A stretch of DNA of 64,000 nucleotides from Davidsoniella eucalypti. Lineage: Eukaryota > Ascomycota > Sordariomycetes > Microascales > Ceratocystidaceae. The DNA lies in assembly GCA_004009845.1 (NCBI GenBank), contig RMBW01000091.1:62001-126000 (forward strand). The letters are read 5' to 3'. This document shows, in pieces, positions 1 to 13,156 of this stretch. The translations under genes and the position numbers were made by a program. The stretch's first letter is position 1. The number at the start of each line of letters is the position of its first letter. The notes beneath the pieces were generated by a model. The model was given only the letters and a program-made list of their open reading frames with translations. It was not told the DNA's origin and searched no databases.

Positions 1-93
1 GAAAACCTACCATAGCGTTATTTCTCAAACCACCCGAGGTGAAGAATAGGTATACATTCTTTATGATATCTGCTTGTGGTAGAGAACAGAAAT

Positions 94-103
94 GATATAA
101 AGA
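94..103 (+). promoter_or_regulatory. TATA-like element upstream of the GH43 gene
   Basis: The string gatataaaga lies about 220 bases before the ATG of the galactanase gene. It is followed by a pyrimidine-rich leader (about 130-320), a common arrangement in fungal promoters. Nothing else in bases 1-320 was recognised. The assignment rests on position and base composition only. Confidence 0.3.
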
Positions 104-320
104 GCTAGCCATCATCACCACTTTGGTTTGGAATTGGCTCTTCTTTTCCTCACCCACCAGCCCTCTTCTGGCTTTGACATTCTTTCTACGTTATTTCATT
201 GAGCTTTGGTTCTCATAACTGTCTTTTACCGTCTTTTGATCTTCACCATTTTGCATTTGCACTCATACTCACATAGCATCTCTGTTTGCTTCTATACTCA
301 TTCTTTGTTACACAATCATC

Positions 321-1864
321 ATGTTATTCAAATCCTCTCTCTTGCTAGCCGCTATGGCTATTGCCCCGGCCCACGCCAGTCCCCAGGTGGTTACTGGAGC
401 TGCCATGCCAGACGTAAGTAATTCACTCGAAAATCATGAACAAACAGCACAGTTTCTAACAGCACATTTGTTTAGAACAACGGTCTTCACGTCCAAGCTC
501 ACGGCGCCGGTGTGATTCAAGTCGGCGGCGTCTTCTACCTCATTGGCGAGGACAAGACCAACGGCAACGCCTTCCAGAACATCAACTGCTACTCTAGCCC
601 TGATCTTGTGCGCTGGACTCACGTCGGTGCCCTGCTTTCTCAGACCACCGAGGCCGGTGATCTTGGCCCATCACGTGTTGTCGAGCGCCCCAAGGTCATC
701 TTCAACAGCAACACCAACAAGTTTGTCATGTGGATGCATATTGACAGCCCCAACTACGATGAAGCTAAGGCCGGTGTTGCTGTCAGTGACAGTGTCTGCG
801 GACAATACGGTATGTTTGACTTATATCCTAGTGTGGTGATATGGCATAACTAACAGTTGATTGTAGAGTATCAAGGAAGTTTCCAGCCTCTTGGCCACGA
901 GAGCCGTGATATCAACCTGTTCCAGGACACTGATGGCTCTGCCTACCTTCTAACCGAGGACGTGAGTAACATTCAACTATTATCTTGAGCCTTTATAACG
1001 GTCAACTAACCTCTCTCTGCAGCGCCAAACTGGTCTTCGCATGGACAAGCTCACCGATGACTACCTCAACGTCTCTGAGGAAACCGTCACCTGGACAACC
1101 CCCATCGAGGCGCCTGCTATGATGAAGGATGGCGACAACTCCTTCATTGTTGGCAGCCACATCACTGGCCGGGCTACCAATGACAACGTCTACTCGACCT
1201 CGACTAGCCTGACCTCCGGCTGGAGCGAATGGACCACCTTCGCCCCGAAGGCACCAATACCTTCGAGTCGCAGACCACCAATATCTTGGCCTACAACTCC
1301 AACTTCATTTACATGGGTGACCGCTGGGTGTCTGACAATCTGGCTTCTAGCACCTACATGTGGCTGCCACTGACCGTTGAAGGCACCAAAATCACTATGC
1401 CCAACAACATCGCTAACTGGGAACCTAATGTCATCAATGGCACCGAAAGCAAGGCTACCACCAACAACTACTTCCAGGAGATCCATGCCGATGATCCCAT
1501 TTATAACCAGCTGTCCGGTAGTGCCGCCAACTTTGCGTGCGCCGGCTGCAGTGATGGCACAGGTATTGGCTTCCTGGGTGGCCCGGACGATGGTGTGCTG
1601 TCCTTCCCCCGCATCGTCTCAAGCCTCAGTGGCTTGGTGTCTCTGCGCATCTTCTATTCCAACCCTGATGACGCTTCGAGATTCGCCAACATCACCATTA
1701 ACTCCAGCCCTTCTAGAAAGATTGAATTCATCCCTAGTCATGGCACGGTCGGTGTTCTCGGGCTGCCAATGGAGATTACTAGCGCTAATTCTATCGTGAT
1801 CGAGGGTGTCAGCGATGGCACGTATGCTCCCGATATCGATATGATTATTGTGCCTCTCGAGTAG
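321..1864 (+). CDS. Secreted exo-beta-1,3-galactanase (GH43 subfamily 24-like) with one apparent frameshift
   Basis: Predicted to release galactose from the beta-1,3-galactan backbone of plant arabinogalactan outside the cell. Exons are 321-413, 476-809, 867-961 and 1023-1864; the three introns (62, 57 and 61 bases) have GTAAGT/GTATGT/GTGAGT donors. The first about 19 residues are a signal peptide (MLFKSSLLLAAMAIAPAHA). The fold follows the fungal exo-galactanases: QAHGAGVIQVGG, FYLIGEDK, VVERPKVIFN (Glu about 101), a segment ending PIEAPAMM (Glu about 203), SQTTN (the Gln that replaces the usual GH43 base in this subfamily) and IYMGDRW. The last about 130 residues (from NYFQEIHADDP to DIDMIIVPLE) look like a CBM35-type module. 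The reading frame breaks near 1245: upstream it reads WSEWTTFAP, and family-like sequence (EGTNTFESQ) resumes one base out of frame. Either a one-base deletion in a C run made a recent pseudogene, or the assembly has an error. Without the shift the protein would be about 454 residues. Confidence 0.85.
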
Positions 1865-4729
1865 GAGAAGCAACTTATTCTAGCTTGCCTGGTGCTTGTG
1901 AGGTGTCCTTCTTTTCACACCCCCGTCCTCTTCTTCTTGTGTTGTCTTTTTTCTATCATCCCCTAGAGCTGCTAGTTGGCTCAACTCCTTTCTGATGCCG
2001 GTCTTTGAATTGACTTGTGGTCTGGTATCGTCGGCGGAGCCGCTTTTGTTTATCTGATGACCTGATGCTAGTTTTGTGTTGTTTGTTTCTAGCTTTGTTC
2101 TTATGTTGTTTGTTTCTAGTTTTGTTCTTATGTTTCTAGTTTTGTTCTTATGTTTTGTTTTCTTCAATATTATATCTGCTTTTGTAACCTTCTTCCCGTT
2201 GTGATTTTGCCTTGTCATCGTGTATGTCATTCCACATGCAAACCCACTGCAGTTGCAATGTCAGTGAAATGATCGCCAATGTGTCCTCATTCTGTATATG
2301 AATATCAAGTTCGTTCTGCTGTACGCCGCTCACTCGGACATCGCCTCGAGACACTAACTGTCACCCAGCATGACAAAAAAACATTAGGTATTTGAGTCAG
2401 TCACACACACCTATCAGCCTCTCGCACACAATCATTTGTCTATGCAAGCCCCTATCCAAGGCAGATGTGTAACCGGCCAGTCCATCTGCAGCTCGGCCTT
2501 GTGCAACTACGTTTTTCTCAAGCCTATTTCCAGGTTATTAACGAGAGCATAGGGATATAGAAACTGAACCCTCGCATCCATCTAGGCATAGCTCACCATG
2601 TCTTTCACTCATGCAACTTTGGCGGTATCATAAGTACCCAAGACTCAGTTTATCCCTTTAAAGACACGAAAATAGTCGCCGAATAATCAAAATAAGCGCT
2701 AGTGCTCTCATGATCATGTGTGTATCTAAAACTGGGCAACCTTTTTCTGGCACTACATACTGATATGTATTGTATACATACAGGAGAGATATCATGTACA
2801 CAACTGCCCCTACCAGCCACTGACGCCATTCCCTTGCGGAACTAATGATATTCTTGCATTCTAGCTTATCCCGAGATATAAATAGGTATCACTATTGGCC
2901 AGCGATCGCAGTAATGATACTCATATTTCAACACAAGAGTCACATTCAAGATTGTGATTCCAGAGAGACGGCATCTTTTCTATACAGATTTTACAGATGA
3001 TTCCATACTAGTATCCAGCCTCTTCAAACATGTTTTACTTTTACTTCCCGAGCAATCTATCACATATCAGTTTTGAGCCTAGTTACCCTAGCTAATCACT
3101 GCTATTTCCATGTCACAATCTATCCCGTGTGGCAATGTTATAGGACTCTGAAATGTGCTCATCATGAATATGATTCTCATAAAGGTGCTAGTTGTATATT
3201 ACTGTTGGTGGCGCCTACGCGAGCTTTCTTGCATGGTTTTGGTTCATAACAAGTACCTCAGGTCACCAGTCATCTGATAAAGGCTATGATACAATCATGT
3301 ATATACATATATTATCAACTGTCCTTCTCAACTATGTGATTCAAAGTCTCAACTCGCAGAGCAACGGCCACTTTCAAAACGTCATATACGGACATGACTA
3401 TGTCTCATGAGATTCCAAATCAGCAGTTGTATAGTTAATAAACGGGAAAAACCAACGTTGGTTTCAATCTCATTGAGTGAAACTAAATCTACCGCAATTG
3501 GCATCAATAATCTCGGGCAGCAGAAAAGCGCCATCTATTGATTAAAGCCAAATAATATCTAACAAGTTGAGTACGTATGTACATATAGATAAGAATTACT
3601 GCAAAATTCGGGTTGGCACTTTCCAGATACACGAAACGGTCATGGTTAACAGCTAGAAGCAACGAAGAATCATATTCTTCCGACAAATGCGTCATTGCCA
3701 AGGTCGCCGATTTGTTCGACTGACTTCTTAATCACATTCCACGATGATTGCCGACGAGCAGCCCGTGTTATGTCAAGCCGTCTGTCGTATTCAGTACCAT
3801 TAGTACCAAGGTACAGTCGAGACAGATGGATATATATAGCTTATTCATGCCCTGCTTTCTACATGCAGCATTGCTTCTTTGCTCGGGGTCAAAGAGTCTC
3901 GTCAGACCGATTATATCGTTGTTTTCTTTTTGCTGTTGTTTTTCACGGAATAGCAAGTATGACAGATATAGGTTGGATTTGCAGTTTGCAAGGTTGTCTA
4001 TCAGTTTACGGGCTGGCATATGTCACGCGAGGTCATTTTTACACCTTTTTTACATCATTGTCTAAGAGGCTTAGATGTAAGATCAAGCATATGAATGTAC
4101 ATTTCATTGCTATATCACGCTATGGTTGACTATAGCCTTCACGTTTCTCTATCTATCCAGCGTTTCCAAACAGGTACAGATGCAGATGATTTCGGATGAA
4201 GAAGTAATCTACAATGTACGACTCGAGAGCTCAGACCCACCATCCTAGAAACCAAGCCCACTAGATATAACTATCCAGTAGCCTTTTCTAGTCTAGACAA
4301 GAGGCCCTAGTTTAGTTTTGGATTTCGTTTGGAATGCGTCATGCCGTTTATTCTCGAGGTTCTAGAAACAACACAGCCCCTTCTAACGTTTCTACGAGCC
4401 GCAATATAAAATCCAGTGCAGTCTAGTTCAGGGCACACTGGAGGTTTCTAGTGCTAACTAAATCACTCACTAAAACCACTAGTGATCTAGCAGGCTGTCA
4501 AAACACAGGGCACCCTAAGAACATATCTTGTAGACAAATACAGAAGGGCCATATCCAATAGATTAGCCCCTGAAACTAACAAAGGAGTACAACACCAGTG
4601 GCAAAAAAGAAAAAAAGGTGTAACACAGCAGATCACCAGTGAGATATTACACATATCAAAAAGATAAAAAGTATATCAAAGATGAGAGCCTTCGAGATAT
4701 CATCATCTATCACCATTCAAAAGTTAAAT
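1865..4729. other. Intergenic, no gene recognised
   Basis: This is the 3' flank of the galactanase gene, then AT-rich DNA with only short ORFs of no recognisable composition. The only structure seen is a short tandem repeat at 2078-2151. No RNA gene was recognised before the tRNA at 4730. Confidence 0.5.
2078..2151. repeat. Imperfect tandem repeat (27-base unit)
   Basis: Two 27-base units (2078-2104 and 2105-2131) differ by one base. They are followed by a 20-base partial unit sharing the core tttctagttttgttcttat. It lies about 210 bases beyond the galactanase stop codon, so it may be within its 3' UTR. Confidence 0.8.
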
Positions 4730-4810
4730 CGACAACGACAGGATTCGAACCTGTGAGGACGAATCCATATGATTTCTAGTCATACCCTTTAACCACTCAG
4801 GCACGTTGCC
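4730..4810 (-). tRNA. tRNA-Ser (anticodon AGA)
   Basis: Read on the minus strand, the 81-base sequence folds as a class II tRNA. The acceptor strand GGCAACG pairs with CGTTGTC (one G-U pair) and has discriminator G. The D-arm is GCCTGAGTGGTTAA, the anticodon arm GACTAGAAATC gives anticodon AGA, a long variable arm surrounds ATTCGT, and the T-arm is ACAGGTTCGAATCCTGT. It matches the layout of yeast tRNA-Ser(AGA), which reads UCU and UCC codons. There is no intron. LINE debris begins about 53 bases upstream of its 5' end. Confidence 0.95.
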
Positions 4811-4862
4811 GCGATGTGTTGTTGTCGTTCTATTTATCCTCATGGATCTACTGGAGGCCCTT

Positions 4863-4926
4863 TTTTTTTTTTGCTCTTAGTGGAGGTATGGAAGATAGAC
4901 GTTAAATATAATCAAATCAAATCAAA
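4863..4926 (+). repeat. Truncated terminal module of the local retroelement family
   Basis: A T run, then tgctcttagtggaggtatgg, then gacgttaaatataatc and AATCA-type repeats. This is the end module also seen at about 25850-26024, 44765-44954 and 62190-62297, here with its middle missing. It directly abuts the LINE coding remnant on the opposite strand, so it may be either the LINE 3' UTR (read on the minus strand) or a separate plus-strand insertion. Confidence 0.7.
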
Positions 4927-5950
4927 GTTTTTAGGCTAATACCATTTTCAAGTCCGGGCCTTTACAACACAAGGTCAACCAACTGAGTATATGTACCTCA
5001 ATCTTTCTGGGCACCATTTTCTTCTTCCTCACGCTTGATATGAAAGACCAAAGCTCTATCCAAAGACCGGGCTTCATGTCCCTCACATCCCCATCCTCAC
5101 CCTTCCCAGTCCCTGTAGAAGAATTTCCAAGCCTTACAAGGAAGATTGTACGACTGTAGCCATAAGAGTTGGCTTGTTCTTTATCCCGTGTCAGAGCTTT
5201 GGAGAGCTTCCATCTTCCTTTGAAAGTGGCAAGCAGCTTTAGGGTAAATCGAGTACTCCAAGGTCTGGTTTGCCTTTGGCAGGTCCATAAGTGAGTCCTA
5301 TCTTTGTCTTTTCCACATCTGGCACACATGAGGACTGCATTCTCGTGCTTTCGGAGGGTATGGTAGTCCTTGAAATCACAGTGCCCGGATAGAGCGGGTA
5401 AAACTTTTCCTTGTATGTTTCTTGGTCCTCCTGGTACGGCTGAACACTTCAGGTGGGGGAAAACTAGGTTTCTGCATTCTTTGTTATCTCTAATGACCAC
5501 CTAGTTCCTAAACCACCTTTCAAAATCCTCTTGTTGTCCTTCTTGTATTCTCCTTCTAGCTATGGCAACTGACATGGAAATGTCTGGGTCCTCATACATT
5601 CTAAGTTCCTGCCTAGATTGTCCCGGATGTGGGTTCACTACTGCTGCCTTGGCTATTCTCTTCGTTTCCATCTACACATTCATGTTCAGGTACCCATATG
5701 CAGTGTACCTTTCTGTTCTGGCTTGGATGATGGTTTGTGCTCTGTCCACTTCCGCCTGTGATGAGCCTGGTTTATTCTTCGGGTTGGTAGGCGGGCGATT
5801 GCCGCTTGATTGTCCAGGCAACGCCAGACTGTATCACAGTCCTTCAAAGTCGCCATCTCCAGGTTCTCTAGTCCTCATAAGATGGCTATGATTTCAGCGT
5901 CTATAACTTCCTTCACCAAGCTTGTTGTTATATTTATACTCTTCCTAAAC
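4927..5950 (-). mobile_element. Degenerate Tad-like LINE, 3' end of ORF2 (RNase H and C-terminal Zn-knuckle)
   Basis: The minus strand at 4931-5500 encodes about 189 residues with the C-terminal pattern of fungal Tad-clade ORF2 proteins: a conserved LSGHCDFKDYH stretch followed by a knuckle of the form HENAVLMCARCGKDKDRTHLWTC. Farther upstream on the minus strand (5700-5912), broken frames keep RNase H-like pieces, including EVIDAEIIAI (DAE motif) near 5890 and a segment around TERYTAYGY. Stops and frameshifts separate these pieces, and no reverse transcriptase is left. This is a 5'-truncated, inactive copy. Its upstream limit is approximate. Confidence 0.65.
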
Positions 5951-7646
5951 TATTACAAGTGGATCTTCGAGTCCACCGTTTGGTGTTCTTGCTTAGTCAA
6001 GCGCTATCCGTTATTTTGCTTCGTGATATCGCTATGATACAACAAAAGAAAAGAAGACATGAAAGCATATATAAATATGGCTTCAACTTCAATCCTTTTC
6101 ACATCCTGAATACAAGTCAGATAATTAAAACCTCAAGTTTCACGCGGACAAAATCAAACACTTGAACATATGAGCTCCCTCTTTTCAAAGAAAGAAGAAA
6201 AGAAAAAGGAAGAAAACTAACAAGCGGCAGTGTTACCTGTACAGTCGTAGTGAGATATACTTACAAGCCACTATTTGTCTTTGTCTTCGATAGCCGTATA
6301 ATTCTAATTCCGCGCTTACTTTTTGTCCACGAGTACGGTTGACTCTAAAAATGGCATTTCTTTCAGTTTCATGTGGCACATGATTTTCTTTGTTTTGATG
6401 ATCAGCTTCAAGCCGTCCTCTCGGCCGTCATAAAAGCTTCTCCGAGTTTCGAGTCGAACTTGAAGGCTAAATGATCACATATTTAAGAGGTTTCATACTA
6501 AGCTGAGACCATTTATATTCCAGACCAGTAACATAATATTACTAAGTTTATTTGTATATAGACTTCTAGAGCTTAGTCGAGCTTATATACCTGTAATATA
6601 TATATTCACTGTAGACAATACTCTATTTAGTATATAATATCATAGGAACGTGAATACATGTAACTACTATACAGCATTGTATCAGCATACTGAACAATCA
6701 AGACTAATTGCATTCACGTCAGTAGTAATGATGGAAGCCATTCATTATCAGCTGTGATACTTATGAATGAAAGCCACTTCTGTACATATAGTGTGTCTGA
6801 CTATAGTCCTTCGATTTTTGCATTGTAAATTATATCATAGACCTGTGATATTACGTATCGTATTGTATAATTTCTTGTACATACATACATCATGATGAAT
6901 CCTTATAGCCAAGTGAAAAAGAAGAAAACCTATCGTATTTGTACATATATACATGACTAGGGTTAGGGTATATATATACTTTTGTATCATTTCAAAAGCC
7001 AGCAAGCCTTTTTTTTCCCTTGCTTCAACCCGTTTCAAAGAGGATGTGTTGACAGGGCATTGAGTCGATAATACCCTTGCTTTTGGAGTTGATTGCTAGT
7101 TTGCTACTTCCTTTCCCCGCCACTTCTCTTGCGTTAGTGTGTTCATGTGTATTCCTCGCTCACTGACTTCTAGCCTGTCCCATTTAGTTGCTCTTTAATA
7201 TTGGCCATGATTGGTGTGCTATTTCTAGTTATGTACCCTCTATGATTCCATTTTAGTGTTTGTTTGTCGACCTAATTAGGCGTATACTTTGTTTTGTTTA
7301 GAATTCTACGATGTAAGCGCAATTAGAGGATTGGCATATCAGTCATTTCGTATCTGATGAAACTAAGTTGTCATATAATATATTTGTAAACTTGATGTTT
7401 CCCTTGTTTGATTTCAAAAGGAAAAAAAAGTAGTCTTACCTCTAATTTCTAGCGGACTCTTTGCTCTGCGTCATAGGTTCAAGGACGAGAGACTGGCAAA
7501 TCGAACTATGAGATCCTTTGAACCCAACAAGCTTGTACTAAGCAAGGGACCTTGCCCATGAGAAGCCCAGGCCCCCCTTAACTAAGTTTGTTCAAGGATC
7601 TGGCTTCGGCTGAGAAACATGAAGAAGCTGCGTGGAAAGTTGGCAG

Positions 7647-8180
7647 GCCACCGGATTTTTTAGGGAATTAGAAGTTTGACATATTAGAAATTTAGCATCA
7701 AAAAGGACCAAGGTACTTAGCCCCACAGAATATGATGTACAAGCTATGTAGTCTTTAGAGGCTGCCAGCTGGCACATTTAGAGACTCAAGAGCGTCTACA
7801 GCCCTGAGGGTGGTCTGCAATATAGCTCTCATCTTCTATTGGTCTAATTGTGCAGAGCTGATGCTCTGACTTTAGCAGCGGGCGACTAGTGTTTATATTC
7901 TGGCTTTGTCTTTTAGGAGGTTTTAGTTACATATTCGCATCTTTTCTGTGGACGTTGAATGCTTTTGGTATACATAAATTTATTTATTTATTCAACAAGT
8001 GCTTTAGCATTGCAAATCAAGTTTTTAGACTAGAATTTACTTACACACAATGCCAGCTGGCAGCTTTCAAGGACTACATAGGGAGTACATGATATGTTAC
8101 GGGGCTAAGTACCTTTTTCTTAGAAGCCCCCATTTATATGCTAGTTTAATAAGTGATGTCAAACTTCCAATTCCCATTTT
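7647..8180. repeat. Diverged inverted repeat, arms of about 130 bases
   Basis: The reverse complement of about 7647-7778 matches about 8050-8180. Both contain, in the same order, gccagctggcagc, gactacatag, gtacat, ggggctaagtacctt and tgtcaaactt followed by aattccc. The arms face each other across about 270 bases. One reading frame of each arm shares CQLAA.KDYI, so the arms may be facing remnants of a coding or transposon end sequence. The family was not recognised. Confidence 0.7.
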
Positions 8181-11100
8181 ATATGATGAATCGTTAAGCC
8201 AACAATTCAGGACAAAATTGAAAGAGCCTTGAAGATATGATGGAAGTTTCTTGTGACCATTTCGTTTATAATGCCAACTATGATTGCAGAATTAGGCTTT
8301 ATAGTGTTTTGCTTCGCGTGCACTGTTTTATGATTGCATGAGTGAAATAGAGAAAAAAGGAAAGTGAAAAGATAAGTAAACAGACAGGGCTTGAGGAAGT
8401 CTCTCTATACTTAAGACTCTAGGAAAACTCTCCCATAGCCTCGATTTGTGATCATCATCATCATCTCTTACCATTTTGCATTAAAGTTGAGGATAACTTG
8501 AATCACCACTGAGTCCGCAAGCATGTATGTATCACTTGGTGAGAAATCATAATACTAGCATGAAAATATAGGCTTACGTCAAAATATAAAAGACATATCG
8601 CAACTGACTCTGAAGGTGATATGATGCCCTCTCTAAATTTTGTTGGAATGCGGGCCACAGGCCTGTAAATGACTGGGCTACCTTGCTTGTGGTGCTAAAG
8701 CGTCCGCATACAAGTTTCTATCATGCCGCTCTTTTGACGATTCTGCTTACGTCGTGTTAGTTGATGAGGCGTTCACCGCATACATGGGGGAGAATACGCT
8801 CAAAAGCACAGAGAACAGACAAGTGTATCTAGGAATACATATGCATTAGTTGCATGTCCCCTCTGTCATGTTAAACTTTGATGTACAGGAAATCAGTAGT
8901 TATACTTGGTCTTTGATATCTGTTAGTAATCCCCCGAAATCCCTTATTAGATATATATGTATGGACTATATCAAGGTATCCTGTGTACTAGAAATATTGC
9001 CGCCTAGGTAAGGCCAAACATGAGACCTTGGGTTTGGTTGGTGATGATGAGAGATGGGATCTTGCCCCTAAAGAATGACTTTTGTGGGAAGCCGTGGAAC
9101 CGACGAGGAAGCGGCAATATAAGTAATATCAAAGTGGCTTCTTCCGTCTAACGAAGGGAGAGCCCCCCAAAAACAAGGAATATTTTAAAAAGTACACTGT
9201 GCAGCTGGTTAGTTATCTGGGGATGAAGATGCCCTAAATTCTCCATTAAGTGCATACTGTTCTTCTCCCATGAACCTGTTGCGTATGCGCAAAATTCAAA
9301 GAATCTCGGCGTTACCTTAAGCCTTCATCAGTATTTGTGCCAGAAAGAGAAAACACACTTTATGTTAATTGACAGAACAAAAAGAAAATACACACAGAGA
9401 CAAGGTGGGAAACATAGATCTACAACTAAACAACACAACCTATTTTGTCGTACTTTCCTCGAATAGTTAGTCAGTCATATATCATATTGTACGTATGTAC
9501 ATATAGATACATACTTATATTCCCTCTTTGACAATTCCATCCAAGTAACCCTCCCAACCAGAAAATGACACGCTCATCATACCCACTATATCTGTACATA
9601 CTTACTCGAATGAAGTGATTAGTTCTTGATATATCGAGATTTGCCATCTAGGACTTGTTGCCTATAGCCCTGTCAATAAGAATATTTGGCTAGAACTCGT
9701 CCCCCCATCAATTCCGTTGGATTGTAATTACGGCTAAACGAGTTGTTGGTTGCGGAGCCGTAATAGTACTTAGTAAGTGACTTACTAGAACAAAGCGGCT
9801 TATGTTGTGTGCCCTGTCACTTATCTATATCTTGGTCTCGTATATTGTACAGATATATATTCCGAATCTCTTTGTTAGATACAACATTGTGGCACAGTTC
9901 TCCTTTAGGTCGGAGCGCTTCACGCTGTTTAGTTGTAGAGTTCTTGTGGATTTGCTGTAGTCTCTAAGTTTACTGCTGGTCCTAGAAATGATAATAAAGG
10001 GAATATATATCGGTTTATAGTTCGTTTGCTTCTTGTAGGATCTACTTTCATATCGGAAAATAAGGGAAATGGAGACCAATAAGGCCAGACGGGATACATA
10101 GGCGTTTAAAATGTGTACCAAATTATCCAGCCCTGTGGCGGCTTTGTGTGTTGTTGCAAAGATGCCAGCTATTCCAGCCTGTTCAGTGTACATATATACA
10201 TCATACATGGAGATTACTATACCCCTCATATGCCTAGATGTTTGTCCCTGTATAGGGAAAAACGGTCATACATGGGAACTAAAGAGATCCAATATTAAGC
10301 CCTAGAAAGATATTTCATGTATCCAGCTACTAAGGCTACATTTATGTGACAACTATGTGAAAATGATGATGTGACGCTGTATATAGTTGTATTGTGTAAA
10401 TATTAGGTAGCTTGCACTGTGACTACTGACCGCCTGTCTAGTTTGTCGTAATATTCGTAGTTGTTCTCCCGTTGTAGTATCGATCTATGATTCCATAACC
10501 ATATTGCGGATGGGGAATTCTCCGATGTTAACCTCGTTTGTGCTTAGTTTATCCTACGACTCGACAGGCAGCCGATGATAGTGCTAATACCGCAGACGCC
10601 TTAGTTATGATGTAATTTTCTTATGATTTTAGGCACTTATTATAAGTTGCCTTGATAGCTGCCGAACAACAATCAAGATTGCTTCTGCGCATTCTTTTTT
10701 GCCGATGAAACTAGCTGTGCAATCTGGGATTAGTGACATTCCGAATTCGGGTAATTTTTTCCAGCTTCTTCGCCTTTTTGTGAGATCATCTACCGAGTTC
10801 ATATGGACGCTTAGACAATGCGGTGCCCCTCCAAATACAATCAGGTCCAGTTCTGTTTCATGTTGACCCAGCCTCAGGAACAAGGTGTTTGTAGCAAGGA
10901 TTAATAGAAGCTATGAATTTGTAACATCGTTAAGTATGTATGCAGGTAGTAGCTTCTGCTTGGTGTTTGAGCCCATAAAGCAGCAGTGCGAGCGAGTAAA
11001 AAAAACAGGCCGTGATGGAAAAAAGGACCTGCTTGGCTGTGACATAAATCCGCGCACAGTAATATTATCGACCCCGAGTCTGGATATTGAGCCGCCTGTG

Positions 11101-13100
11101 CGACAATAGAAAACATCAAAAAAGAGCGGTTGCTGACATAAAATTGCCACAGCGTGGCTACAGACAAGATACCAGACTTCTGTGTACATATCTCCTTAGT
11201 TCTGCCATAATCTAGTGGCTCAGTTAGAGGGAAGTCTCGACCTACCCTGACCTCGAAATAATATGAAGCAGTTCTGGGGTTGTTCAAGCAAATTTGGGTA
11301 GGAAGTAAAGGGCAAGGCCCGGCTGAATGAACCGTCGAGACTGGCCATCCTTCTAGGTCTATCATTATCTGAACAGGTCGAAATCATCCTAGTTATAGTA
11401 TCTCCTAGTAAGCAACGATAGTGAACCTAGCCAATCATGCTATAAAGTCGCTCTGTAAGCATTGTGTCTGACTAATACAGATGTACGTATTCTCAGTGCC
11501 TGTGCTCAATCCAAACCTTAGACACGATTCTAACCTCATACCCGTATCTTTATCCATCGACGAACTGTAGTTGTAAGTAGCCTGATCGCATAACTTGGCC
11601 AGTTCCGTGTTAGCCGCTCTCTCATTTCACAAGGCTTCTTAGTGAGTTCTAGGCCTTGTCTTGGCCGCCTCACTCCACTACCTTCCAACCTGATTTGCTG
11701 CATCTTCTGTGGGTGCTTCATGCCTATTTTTATCGAGAAATAAAAAGAAGCAGAGTTGCAGTGTGCTGTCACGCTCCTAGTCCTCTCTTCCTCACATTGG
11801 TTTCATGTTGGTCGCCGCCACTTTGCACGACTATATGTAAGCTGGATCCTGTTCCAAGCATGCAAAAATGCGAACAGGCCACCAGGCCTTGTAGCGAAGC
11901 TGGATCTTGATTTGCTGTAGTATTCATCCGCTTAGAAACCGACGTGAACCAAGTAGTCAATGGACTTAGTTCGTCGAAGCGAGCATTGATGAAACTGGCT
12001 GCTTGAGGGTCTATCTACTAGTATACAGTATGTAGAAACAGGGTCTCTGTAGTGTACAATGTGACTAGTGTACATATGTATATGTATTAGTAGACAAACG
12101 GAGAACGGAGAGTTAAGTTGAGTTGACTTGGGAATGGCTTGTCCGATAATATGGCCCATTTTATCGACTCAATTTGACTTGTTTATATTTTATTTTCTCA
12201 TTTTTCCCTTTTGTTTCCTCTTTCTTCGAGGCCATATCTTGAACTGGACAGTTCGATGTGCCTGTTCCTTCTTTCCACATTCTTGTGACTGGTCTAGACT
12301 AGCGGGCGCAAGTAAATGACCCCCCAAATAGATCGAAATAGGACGAGTATATGTATCTTAAGTAGGCACTATGCAATTGGCAGTAGGTACTGAACTTCCA
12401 TTTAATGTGTTTTTCCTGCTTGCTTCTCTTTGATAATGCCGAATGGCGGCTGTCGCAAAATTCTTTGTTGTGATTTGATAGGACTTGCTTTATTATCTGT
12501 ACAACAGATACAGGGCCTTTGCCACTATAATACAGAGGGCCCGCTGTACCGTGCCATGTCCACATCCTTCAGCATTGGTCCCCACCAACGTTGGCTCCTG
12601 CCATTCAAAACGGAGCAGCTTCCAACTACTAGCTCGCACGCGCCAATCTGTTAAGTCCCATCGAGGAAACGAGACGAAACAAGGACCCCTTTTCATTCAT
12701 TTTTATTGTGGCATAGCTTTCTTTGTCCAGTCTGTCGAAAGTTGAAAACTTGAGGTTAATTCCACAGCAGTTTGTTCGGGGTTTCATTACCCGATTAGTA
12801 TTGGTGGCATAATTAATTCTTGATTTTTTCTCTCTCTTTTTTTCCTGTCCTGTCTTGTTGTCGCTAGAATCTGTCGGCCGGCTCTCGTCCCCTTCATTGC
12901 AACTGCCCGCTTTTTTGAGGTTTGCAGCTACCAGGAAAGCAATAGCCTTGCTCTTTCTACTATGGCTGTTTTATTTCTATTCCCTGCTATCTTTCCTTCT
13001 TTTGTGTGAACCCGCTTGTATAATCATTAATCAAAAATCAAAGCCAACTCCAATCCAGCGGCCGCTCTTTCTCACCACCTTTCTTCTTTCCCTTTTCCGC

Positions 13101-13156
13101 CCACAACCACAATCACAACCACAATCACAACCACAGCCAGAACCAGAACCTGAATC
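13101..13156. repeat. CAACCACAATCA-type microsatellite in the RasGAP leader
   Basis: A short A/C-only array built from acaaccacaatc units grades into ccagaaccagaacc. It sits about 700 bases upstream of the RasGAP start, probably in its promoter or 5' UTR. Confidence 0.7.

Noticed and set aside
6955..6972. Tandem TTAGGG-like match suggesting an interstitial telomere
   Set aside because: Only about two units are present, which is expected by chance in this AT-rich DNA.
10629..11365. Several overlapping ORFs of 74-154 codons
   Set aside because: Composition is random, they overlap on both strands, and no intron signals join them.
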